Below, in pieces: positions 19,560 through 28,712 of a DNA stretch of 32,174 nt. The notes below the pieces were generated by a model. The model was not told where the DNA came from. It searched no databases and saw nothing but the letters and a program-made list of their open reading frames with translations. This DNA is from Nemertoderma westbladi (taxonomy: Eukaryota > Xenacoelomorpha > Nemertodermatida > Nemertodermatidae). The first letter of the stretch is position 1; each line of letters begins with the position of its first letter. The stretch is from NCBI GenBank assembly GCA_032718475.1, contig JAUCBJ010004718.1, forward strand, positions 1-32,174, written 5' to 3'. A program made the position numbers and the translations under genes.

Positions 19560-19806
19560 TCACATTCCCAATGCCCATTCTCCAAAAGAAAGATATTTCC
19601 CTGTACTGAGTAATGTACGAGCACGATCAAATAGTAATTGATGATCTTCATTCCATTGGAAAACTACATTATTGCAATCCAAATGGCGCAGTGGTTCAAG
19701 CATCTGCGTCAATGTTGAGTCAAAATCACCAACTTGATTCACTAAACCAAAGAATGATTTCAATTCTTTACGATTTCGAGGCGATGGGAATTCACGAATA
19801 TCATTG
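19560..19806 (-). pseudogene. Gypsy pol fragment, 3' half of a split element
   Basis: On the minus strand from about 19802 it reads DIREFPSPRNRKELKSFFGL then VNQVGDFD, PLRHL and FQWNEDHQLLFDRAR. This is the RT connection region that follows the RT palm in Ty3/Gypsy pol. It starts precisely at the edge of element X. The preceding part of pol, ending at IDPNLT, stands on the other side of X at 26137, in the same orientation. The two are most simply one element split by insertion. I found no RNase H, integrase or LTR after it. Confidence 0.78.
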
Positions 19807-19838
19807 GTTGTTACCCACTAATCCCGGAAAAAATAACA
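19807..19838 (+). repeat. Left terminal inverted repeat of X
   Basis: GTTGTTACCCACTAATCCCG followed by a GAAAAAATAACA run. It pairs with 25979-26009. Confidence 0.88.
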
Positions 19839-19906
19839 CATTCGCAATGATAGCCTATCTAAAAATAGTGTTATTTTAGTCATAGGAAAAAATAACACAT
19901 TTATTT

Positions 19907-21022
19907 TTCTACTTCCTTCCAACTTCTGCCTGTTGGCTTATTCTATTGACATGCAGTAGGCCTAAGCCTACCGGTATTTTACTATCATTTTCTCATTACT
20001 GCTTGCTGTACTGTATCACTATAAAGCAAGCCTTGCATGTGATGTAATTTGTGATATACAGCAGTACAGCAGAGTCCTGTACTCTACTGTACTGAGTTGT
20101 ATTACTTACTTACGACTTTGTACACATGTACAGTACATGTTGTCTGACTGTATCTGTAGCATAGACCTATTATAGTATTAAGTGTGTGAATACAGATGTG
20201 CCTGCTGGCAAAGTGTTGTTCTGTTGTTAGGTCCCATGGGAAGTTAGGGCGCAGGTGCAGTACTGTAGGTGGTAGGGCCCACCATAAATTCGACTACAAT
20301 AACTAACAACTACACTGGGCACTGAACTTAACTGCATAATCTCGTTTCATGCTGACATGTGTTACCTTTTGTCTATTGTTTTGATAACCAACCAACCCCA
20401 ACTCAGAATCCATCCCGCTTACCAGCTTACTACATGTATAGCAGTACCAAGTATGGTATACAGTAGATTATAGAAGGCCTAGGCCGGTAGTATTCAGTAA
20501 CATGCTCTTTTATTGTCTGATACCGGTACCGGTAGTAGGTTATAGGCCAAATCATTATATCCTGCCATTACTGCATTACATTATAGCATTAGCCTACAGC
20601 ATTAGGTCCTGCGTTATTTCGTTTTCGTTAGGCATACTGCAGGCTGGTAGGACAGTAGATCCTTGACTTGACCTGCCTACACTGCACTACAACACTATGC
20701 TATGCACAATAGGCTACATTACACCTGTACACACTTCTGCACACTACTGGCACTCTGCACACTTCATCACATACAGGCAGCCATGCTTCTACCAGTCTAC
20801 TGCTGTACTGCTCTATATAGCCTACTGCATATCTACTGTGTACTGACTGTAGTTCTATAAATAAGCTAGCCTTTAGGCCTACCGGTCGGTACCTGTTGTG
20901 CTGTTGCAGTGTTGAGTTGATAGGTACCAAGAGTTAAGAGTTAGATTCGAAGTGAATAGGCTACAGGAAAGGAGTAAGCCCATCTGTACTGGTACTTCTT
21001 TTGGCTAATTCTTGTTAAATCG
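19907..21022. other. 5' region of X, no gene recognised
   Basis: About 1.1 kb with many short TACTGTAC, TACCGGTA and TAGGCCTA words. It has no significant frame except a 76-codon minus-strand one that looks incidental. It probably holds the 5' UTR or promoter of the recombinase gene (inference). Confidence 0.4.
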
Positions 21023-21085
21023 ATGGAATCGCAATCGCTTAGGCCTAGTGATTTAATAGGCCTAGGCTTCGAGTGTCCAGATTTG

Positions 21086-23358
21086 TCCGATCACTTCTCC
21101 AGTGATCACCGCCTTATTGTGGCTAAGGTAAGACTTAGTCTGCGTGCTAGCAGAACAACGAAATCTGCCTTGCCACGGCATGACTGGTCCTCTCTGTTGC
21201 AACAGCCAAGTGTGAGATCCAGCTTCACACTACAGCTGAGCAACAGGTATGAGGCTCTTGCCTCTGAGGCGGCAGATCACTGTGAGGGCTATACTGCCTT
21301 TACAGAAGCAGTTAAGTTAGCAGCTGCAGAAACAGTTCCTGTATACCCTCGAAACAGGAAAAGGGCCCCCTGGACTGACAACAAGATTCAGAAGTGCCGA
21401 AATGACCTTCATAAGGCGCAGAAAGAGTCCCGACTCAAACAGACTACAGCGGCCAAGAATGCAGTTAAAGCTGCATCTAGGTCCCTGAACAGGCAGTACT
21501 CTGTTAATCTACAGGAGCTAATAAACCAACAGGTTGATGCCATCAATGATGCTGACGACAGCAGGCAATCATCCCAGGTATGGAAATCGATCAATCTGCT
21601 TACTGGGCGGAAAAGCCAACCAACCACCAAGGTTAAGGCTGAATCACCAGCCGATCGCCTCAATGGTTGGAAAGCCCACTTTGAAAAGCTCCTCAATAAT
21701 GACAGGGTATTGCCTGATAACTTTATAGAAGTAAAAGTGTCTGAGTCTGTACTCCCAAATATTCCCATTGGCGATATCTCCTTTGCAGAAGTGAAGGCTG
21801 CTGCAAAGAGCATTAAGACCAATCGTGCCAGTGGAGTAGATGGTGTTCCCCCTGAGGTCTTTAAAATACCTGAGTGTTTAAAGCTCATCTATCCCATCAT
21901 AGTAGACATGTACCGTACAACACGAGTCCCACAAGAAATGAAAACAAATAAGTTGGTGCCAGTTCCCAAGAAGGGCAACCTAACACTCTATGGTTCTTTT
22001 CGGGGAATCTCATTGATCTCGATTGCTGCAAAACTATACAATAGAATTCTATTAAATCGCATCAGGGATCCCATTGAGAGACTGCTACGTGGAAATCAGA
22101 ATGGGTTCCGTAAAGGTCGTGGGACCATGGAGCCCATTTAGGCACTTAGAAGGATAATTGAAGAGTTATCAAAAAAGAAAGACAGGCATCTGGCTGTTAT
22201 CTTTGTTGAATTCTTCAAGGCCTTTGATTCAGTCTCTCGCTCACGTATGTTCAGCATACTTTCATTATATGGGATTCCTGATGAAATTATTGCAGCAATC
22301 AGATCAGTATACGATGGTTCGACAACATTTGTGTCTACTGTTGACGGTGACACAGAACCATATGAAGTGTTATGGGGCGTCCTCCAAGGAGACACACTTG
22401 CACCATTCTTGTTCATTATTGTGGTTGACTATGTTCTACGCATGTCCTTAGATCATCATAATGATGATGGGGTGATGATAACTCCACCTACTGGCTCCAG
22501 AAGTCGAGGAAATCCTGCCAAGTACCTAACTGATCTAGACTTTGCTGATGACTTAGGAGTACTCTCAGAATCATTAGAGGGAGCCCAGCGGCTCCTCAGC
22601 TCATTAGAACATGCTGCTTCTAGTGTTGGTCTTTTTATTAACTCCAGAAAGACCAAAATTCTGACAGTTAACTTTGAAAGTCCTCAGCAAGTCTCTGATC
22701 GGATGAGCATAAGCTCAAAGGATGGTATGCTTGAGCATGTGGATGACTTCTGTTACCTGGGATCATGGATCCGGAAGTCAGGTGAGGACCTTCGAATACG
22801 TAAGGGAAAGGCATGGGCAGCCTTGAATAGGCTTTCCAGGATTTGGAAGTCACCTAGAATTAATCGGAAACTTAAGGTCCGATTATTTAGAGCAGCAGTA
22901 GTTCCAGTACTCCTCTACGGGAGTCCATGCTGGGCTCTAACTGCTGAGGACACCAAATCTCTGGATGGCACATTCACAAGAATGCTACGCCGGGTACATT
23001 GTGTCAAGTACAATGCACACATCTCCAACCAGACACTATATAACATTGGAGGTGTCTCATTGGTTCCCCCAAGCTTGACACTAGAACAAAATCGCCTCCG
23101 CTTTGCAGGACATTGCTTTCGCCGTGAGGACCAGCCAGTGCATAATCTTGTACTTTGGCAGCCTCATGGAGTGAATAAGCATGGTGGACAGCCCATGACT
23201 TTCTTGAGACGCATCTTAAAGGACACTGGCCTTAAAGATGCGGATGATCTAGCAAATGTCATGGGTGATAGGGAGTTGTGGCGGTGCAATTTTGTTGACA
23301 AGCCGGCACAGCATTCTTAAAAATGCAGCTGCAATGCAGCATGCCGATCCTAGTAGTA
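21086..23358 (+). mobile_element. LINE (RTE/Nimb-like), 5'-truncated, exact target duplication
   Basis: It begins inside the endonuclease C-terminus (SSDHRLIVAKVRL), then one RT frame: YGSFRGISLISIAAKLYN, NGFRKGRGT, motif A FVEFFKAFDSV, GVLQGDTLAPFLF, motif C DLDFADD, YLGSWIRKSGEDLRIR, FLRRILKDTGL. Its stop is at 23318-23320, then a short 3' UTR and (TAG)n tail. Only one stop breaks the frame: TAG at 22139-22141, where two other window copies have TTG. Motif A has Glu where the catalytic Asp is expected; the 29-kb copy keeps Asp. GTCCAGATTTG at 21075-21085 and 23359-23369 is a perfect 11-bp target duplication. The clade assignment is tentative. Confidence 0.9.
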
Positions 23359-23617
23359 GTCCAGATTTGGGTGATTTGGAAGCAATGTTTTCAGCGGATG
23401 TCGAAGATCAAGATGCGAGTCAAACTCAAACATATCCCCTTGTCAGTGGTCCCCACAATTCATCTGATGATCGTTTTTGCAATCGCCTATCTCAAAACAA
23501 TGACGATGATGACCAGTATTTAATGGAAATGCGTAATCATAACACAACTGAGTCAACTCGGCAATCAGTTTCTGCCTTTCAGAATTATCTTCATATGGTT
23601 AATGCTCAGAAGACATA

Positions 23618-23877
23618 GATTCTTAAATACAAGAAGAAAAATGGAGAAAAGTTAGAGACAACTTCTCTACGAAGTTACTTCTATGGTTTGCTGCATCATT
23701 TTAAAGACTTGGGGCATGGCGATGTCCTTAAATTACCAGAATTCAAAGATTCTTAAATACAAGAAGAAAAATGGAGAAAAGTTAGAGACAACTTCTCTAC
23801 GAAGTTACTTCTATGGTTTGCTGCATCATTTTAAAGACTTGGGGCATGGCGATGTCCTTAAATTACCAGAATTTAGC
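23618..23877 (+). repeat. 130-bp tandem duplication inside the recombinase gene
   Basis: GATTCTTAAATACAAGAAGA... starts at 23618 and again at 23748, and both copies run through ...TTACCAGAATT. Because 130 is not a multiple of three, the first copy is out of frame with the rest of the gene. Confidence 0.95.
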
Positions 23878-24810
23878 CGTTCCAAAGAAATTCTCCGGGC
23901 CCGTCTATCCCAAATAAAAGCATCGGGCAAAGGAATCCTTGCTAACTCGAGTCACCCATTAGAGGCGTCGGATTTCAGATTATTGAAGGACAAAGGATTA
24001 CTTGGATTTTCAAATCCAAATCAGCTGCGCAATACACTGTATCTAGTTCTTACTACTCAGTTTGGGACAAGACCTGGCGTAGAAATGCGCCAAAAGCGTG
24101 TCGGAGACATTACGAAACATTATTGCGTCCAAGAAGATAAGTTCTATCTTAAGTTGAAAGAGCGGATAGCGAAGACTCGAAAGGGTATTACTGCTCCTCG
24201 AAAATTCCCTATGAAAGCTTTCGAGTTTCCCGAAGATCGCATTTGTTGTCCTGTGACTCTATTTGAGTGTTACATTAAACATAGATTTCTGGATGGGAAG
24301 ATGGACAAGGAAGCACCATTTTGGGTTCGTCCCAAACCAACCTACCGGCCAATCGTGATGATAGTTGGTACACCATGCAACCGGTTGGAAAACACACCTT
24401 CCCCACTATATTAAGGGATCTGTTCGGCCGTGCAGGATTGACAACAGATAATCGAAAGATTACACCGATGAGTTATCGGAAGACGGCGGCGCAGGCTATA
24501 GTTGATTCTGGACAGCCATCCAATTTCGCCCAAATACAGTTGGGACATGCGAATCTGGGAACAACGACGTCTTACATCCGACCATCGACTACTACTCAGC
24601 GATCCTTGAGTACGATATTGAGTCAATGTGTATAAGGGCGAGAAGTTTCGAAGAGTAGCGGAGGAAATGAGCATCACGAAGTAGTCGAGACAGTTCGTCA
24701 AGAAACGAATATCGAGATTCCGTCAACAAAGTCTGAATTCATGAGTAGCTTGTTGCAGGGGGCACAGTTTCACGCACCTGTCAATATTATTATCAATAAT
24801 AAGTCTTAAA

Positions 24811-25978
24811 CATCTAAGTTCCGGTTCACCAAACTAATTTAATAAGATAAGAAATTAAGAGAGAAAATAAAGTTATCAATGTCTTTTTTTCTATATAAAT
24901 TTTTGTTGTAATCTTAAATACTTTTTAATTTGTGAACGTGTATATTTTTTATTTTTTGTCTTTCATCGATTTAATGAGAAGATATTTTTTTACTTAACTA
25001 CTGTTTTCTTTAACATTTGTGATTTGGTTTACAGTTACAGTTACGATTTTTGTTATTATAATTAATCTGTCTTTGATTGAACTAACTAGAAACATGCAAA
25101 TTAAATACCCATGTAACAAGCTAATATTTTCAATTGATACAAATATTATACTAATAACTACTACAAGCCTTGTAATCTTATGAAGTGCTGGATTACGATT
25201 ACGCCTTGGGCTACGAGTTATTCGAAAATTAAATCGTTATCTTACGACGAAAATAGATAGGCCTAATAAATATTAAAACTCAAAAAAGTCAACAAGATCG
25301 ACTATCAACCAGACAGAATATATTGAAAAAATTTAATTACCCTTTCATCCTGTTTCCCAAACTATAATATTAAATCAGGTTCCCATATCGCTGGGTTTGA
25401 TTTTTTCGTGGGAATTTAAAAAACCCAGGTTGTTTTTTAATAATCTGCCCACGCGAAAATTTTCCCTTGGCAACCTCATAGTAACACGTGGCAACTATTA
25501 ACTAACATGTGCGCACTTATTCTCTTATGCTTTATAATTATAAACGTGAATTGATAATTACTTATAGAAGCAATTATAATCAAAGAGGAACTTTAGATTA
25601 ATGACCGGTACATATTGGACTAACCGAATTATCTTATTAAACAATTTCATCTGTCTCATCATTTCTACATCACGTTCTAAATACGGAGTTATGTAACATT
25701 TCGAATAAAAGTTCGTGCTATTGAGGTTTAGCCCTATTGTTTATTATAATATAGTAACTTTAACCAACTCTGGGGGTCATTCTAATAAACAAGTCTAGAC
25801 CTAAGAAGAACCATAAGAATAAATATTAATATTTATTTATATTTTTAACCCCCAAAACTTCCACGCCCCTTTTTTCTTCCTCTCCCCAAAACAGAACCCT
25901 TTTAGAAACATTTAGCTTCTTGAAGTTAGAAACGGAATTCAATGAAGTAAATATATAATAATGGACGACATGTAATGA
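24811..25978. other. 3' region of X, no gene recognised
   Basis: AT-rich. Around 25391-25460 two nested inverted repeats occur (CTGGGTTT/AAACCCAG and ATTTTTTCGTGGG/CCCACGCGAAAAT), a possible stem-loop. A 60-codon minus-strand frame at 25826-26008 looks incidental. Confidence 0.4.
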
Positions 25979-26009
25979 TGTTATTTTTCCGGGATTAGTG
26001 AGTAACAAC
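25979..26009 (-). repeat. Right terminal inverted repeat of X
   Basis: Reverse complement of the left terminus, ending GGGATTAGTGAGTAACAAC, with TTG immediately after. Confidence 0.88.
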
Positions 26010-26012
26010 TTG

Positions 26013-26136
26013 ATTATTACCCTGGTATTTTATTATTTTTCCGGATATTTTAACCCTCGGAACAAGAAAGCCTCGGCTAGTTCCTGTTCCTCGGGTTAAA
26101 ATATCCGGAAAAATAACAAAATAACAGGGTAATAAT
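26013..26136. mobile_element. 124-bp palindromic MITE
   Basis: Two 56-base arms (26013-26068, 26081-26136) starting ATTATTACCCTG pair with about five mismatches around a 12-base loop. It lies between the TTG after X and the Gypsy fragment. It contains TTATTTTTCCGG, also found in the X termini in the opposite sense relative to the end. It may be a relative or a separate family. Confidence 0.8.
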
Positions 26137-27508
26137 ATACGTTAAATTGGGATCAATACAAAAAGAACCTTGAGTGATACTAAAGCCACCAAACAATACT
26201 TGAGGTTTAGCAAATTGGACTTTGGATTTGTTCAATGAAATACCAAAGTCAATGCATTTCTGTAGCACAATGTCAACATCTTTAATATGTTGTTCCACCG
26301 CGTTTGAGAAAATTAGTATGTCTTCAACAATAAGTTTAACACAAGACATAGAATTAATTGCATTGAACATTCTACTTGTAAACTCATCATTTGAAGTGCT
26401 AAGGCCTTGTGGAACTCGGAGGTACCTAAATCGACCACGAGGCGTTATGAAAGTTGTATATTTTCTAGATTCAGGTGCTAATGGTACTTGGAAAAATCCA
26501 CTCAAGCCATCAATTACAGTAAATACCTTCGCCGAAGCAGTATTATTAGCAGTATTAAAGCTCTATTTAAGCCTCGATAGTCGACAGTTATCCGAGCACG
26601 TGTTTCTTGACCTGGTAAAGACTTTTTTGGAACTGCAACCATGGGTGAAATCCACCCACCGTAACCATTGTCATGTTCGATTATTTTGTTTTTAATAAGT
26701 GTGTCTAGTTCACGATTTAAAGCATCTTCTAATTGAGGAAATCCTGCTGGTAAGAGCCCCAAACCAATACAAACATCTCGAGACAATATTGGGCTAACTA
26801 GTTTATGCAATGCCAATATGTTAAGAGTTACTTGTCGTGAGCCCATGTAGATGGTACCCTGAAATGAACCAATAGAACGTAATCCAGATCCAGCAGCTGT
26901 CTGCGGATCTGATGAAGGAGTGAAAAGTTCAACACACCCAAAATTAGCAACAAATAAATTACTAGGTATGGCAGTAACATTTGCCCCAGTGTCTGGAAGC
27001 CAATGTAAGTATATGGGTTCGGTTGGGTTTGTGAAGTTTTTCATGCCCCCCCCCCCCACTAATAAATGCCTTGACACGTATGAGCTTGTTATTGGTACCA
27101 ACTGAAGCATGTGCAATAAGTGTGTTTATAAAATTTGAATCATAATTTTCATGATCAAAATTATCGTAGGATTCAGTATCATAGCAATTAATATCACTGT
27201 AGGAATTATTATCACTGTAGGTACTATGTTGTTGTTCGCCATCAACATATTCTATGTTTAATTGCGCTATTTCATTTGGGTCTAAATACATTGCATTGTC
27301 TACAGCTATGTCAGAAAAATGTTGGATATAATGTGATTGTGTTTGGCGATTTTCACACATTGTCCAGCCATTTGTACCCGACAGATCCGGGTACCTGGGC
27401 GATCAGTCAATGAACCCTGAATAGTGGCAGTATCGTTTTTTCCTGCCTCAATGATCTCAATGACTTTGATGGCATCATCGAGAGTTAGATCGAGCCCCTT
27501 TTCCAAGC
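26137..27508 (-). pseudogene. Gypsy gag end, protease and RT, 5' half of the split element
   Basis: Minus strand. 27506-27306 reads LTLDDAIKVIEIIEAGKND, typical of the end of Gypsy gag. 27360-26962 bridges to the protease. 27116-26514 has LPDTGANVTAIPSNLF (Asp protease DTGA) and then RT start WISPMVAVPKK and ITVDYRGLN. 26505-26137 has GFFQVPLAPESRKYTTFITP, GRFRYLRVPQGL and KSKVQFA. A frame change coincides with a 12-base homopolymer (27046-27057), and another with a deletion near 26520. The YxDD box reads VED, so the catalytic Asp is changed. A stretch between protease and RT is missing. It ends at IDPNLT next to the palindromic MITE. No LTR found. Confidence 0.85.
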
Positions 27509-28019
27509 AGGCAATCCAGTAAACAACCTAACATTGTTGTAAAAGGGGTGGGGGACAAAATTAATAACCAATAGCATAAACAACACGCACAATAATGGGT
27601 GGATTAAAATCATTACATTCTTGAAACTGACATTCATGACATCACATTGTAACTCAGGACTCGAATTCGTAACTGGACACACTGATCTGATCGGGAATTG
27701 TAAGTGGGTAGTTGAATTTGTAACATGGGACTCGGATATTACTCTTGGTGCTCCTCAGATTTCTAACCAGTATCTAAAATCCTAACCAGGAAAATCAATT
27801 CGAGTGCTCATATTTGTAACCGCGGGCGGTAACACTCTGATCAGCTAAAGGTTGATAAGAATTGCAAAATAATATTTTAGAAAATGAATAACAAAACAAG
27901 CGTTGTTGGGAAGAATGAAGTTCTCATTACTAAAATTATCAATATAATGTGTGCGGAACGTTTGGATTTAAACTTTAACTGATTCTTTAACTAAACTGTT
28001 TTTAACGAGTTGTATTGTT
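27509..28019. other. Nothing recognised
   Basis: Mixed-composition sequence upstream of the Gypsy fragment. A 65-codon minus-strand frame at 27485-27682 is not recognisable. Confidence 0.4.
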
Positions 28020-28074
28020 ATCAGCGGCTTTGAAAACCAGTATAGACATCTAAATTCTATCTAAATTTATCTAA

Positions 28075-28150
28075 ATTCGAAACATAAATCTATTGAGTTT
28101 ACTATTGAAAAGGAAAACAACGACAATCTGTCTTTCCTTGATATTTTAAT
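28075..28150 (+). pseudogene. Probable Penelope-like RT fragment
   Basis: The frame reads KHKSIEFTIEKENNDNLSFL followed by DILI. This resembles the 'IxFTxExExxxxLxFLD' block of Penelope-like reverse transcriptases. It is cut off by the LINE tail at 28153. The preceding 28020-28075 may belong to it but has stops. Confidence 0.5.
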
Positions 28151-28152
28151 CA

Positions 28153-28451
28153 CCACTACTACTAGGATCGGCATGCTTCATTGCAGCTGCATTTTTAAGA
28201 ATGCTGTGCCGGCTTGTCGACAAAATTGCGCCGCCACAACTCCCTATCACCCATGACATTGCTAGATCATTCGCATCTTCAAGGCCAGTTTCCTTTAAGA
28301 TGCGTCTCAATAAAGTCATGGGCTGTCCACCATGCTTATTAACTCCATGAGGCTGCCAAAGCACAAGATTATGCACTGGCTGGTCCTCACGGTGAAAGCC
28401 ATGCCTTGCAAAGCAGAGGCGTGTCAAGCTTGGGGGAACCAATGAGACACT
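28153..28451 (-). mobile_element. LINE 3' fragment, truncated copy
   Basis: Same family as 21086-23358. The minus-strand frame 28442-28146 gives HNLVLWQPHGVNKHGGQPMT and LLRRILKETGLEDANDLA, then the conserved GGATCGGCATGC 3' end and an (AGT)n tail. About 35 bases are deleted near 28427 relative to the other copies (LTLEQNRLRF shortened). It is 5'-truncated at about 28451. Confidence 0.88.
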
Positions 28452-28499
28452 GTTATTGACATTAGAGACATGTTATATGCTATATGCATTGCATGCTAG

Positions 28500-28712
28500 G
28501 TAACTGAGTTTGAAGTCACTAGTAATGGACATAAGATTGAAAATAAAAAGGAAGTTAAATATTTAGGCGACAAATTGGATAACTGCTTAACAGAAAGTAC
28601 AGTGAAAAATATTTTCTCGAAAGTTAACAGTAGGCTTAGGATTCTATACAGAAATAAAAATAGTTTAAACACCGACTCCCGCAAGTTGCTTTGCTCTTCT
28701 TTAATACTACTA
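28500..28712 (+). pseudogene. CR1-like LINE RT C-terminal fragment
   Basis: One open frame reads KKEVKYLGDKLDNCLTESTV, then INTE-type coiled residues and NSLNTDSRKLLCSSLI. This is the 'vKYLGxxlD...rklLcsaLi' block downstream of the RT palm in CR1-like elements. It is cut at 28712 by the tail of the next LINE copy. Confidence 0.65.

Larger units (their letters stand above)
21023..24809 (+). pseudogene. Crypton/KIAA1958-type tyrosine recombinase, interrupted
   Basis: The start is the ATG at 21023. The first 21 codons (ending ...FECPDL) run to 21085 and resume at 23370 after a nested LINE, in frame, with an acidic Asp-rich N-terminus. Conserved pieces follow: KKNGEKLETTSLRSYF, SQIKASGKGILANSS, LTTQFGTRPGVEM (catalytic Arg), LKERIAKTRKGI (Lys), TPMSYRKT (second Arg; the usual His two before it appears replaced), LGHANLGTTTSYIRPS (His and the nucleophile Tyr). 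This order is that of Crypton recombinases and their domesticated relatives. Lesions: the LINE; a likely deletion after NAQKT with a TAG at 23616; a 130-bp tandem duplication; a frameshift near 24350-24362; and a TAA at 24633. After the TAA the frame stays open 57 more codons, ending FHAPVNIIINNKS, like the C-terminal tail of such proteins. Confidence 0.82.
19807..26009 (+). mobile_element. Element X: TIR-flanked unit carrying a tyrosine recombinase gene
   Basis: Its ends are inverted repeats of ~31 bp. The left starts GTTGTTACCCACTAATCCCG (19807-19838) and the right, reverse-complemented, starts GTTGTTACTCACTAATCCCG (25979-26009). They differ by one substitution and one A. TTG flanks both sides (19804-19806, 26010-26012). 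X splits a Gypsy element, supporting that these are true insertion ends. A second GGAAAAAATAACACATT lies subterminally at 19887. The interior has one gene, a Crypton/KIAA1958-type tyrosine recombinase (21023-24809), roughly centred with ~1.2 kb on each side, and a LINE nested in it. Without the LINE, X would be ~3.9 kb. Whether the recombinase mobilised X or was captured by it is not settled by one copy. Confidence 0.72.

Noticed and set aside
19129-19578. 149-codon frame as a novel Gly/Val-rich protein gene
   Set aside because: The Gly/Val run comes from a short imperfect nucleotide repeat, and its start overlaps the Gypsy fragment frame. It is kept only as an unassigned frame.
21409-21888. 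159-codon minus-strand frame
   Set aside because: It is antisense to the LINE reading frame and only a shadow of its codon composition.
25391-25460. A separate small transposon based on nested inverted repeats
   Set aside because: The arms are short (8 and 13 bases), imperfect and without a target duplication. It is probably a local stem-loop.
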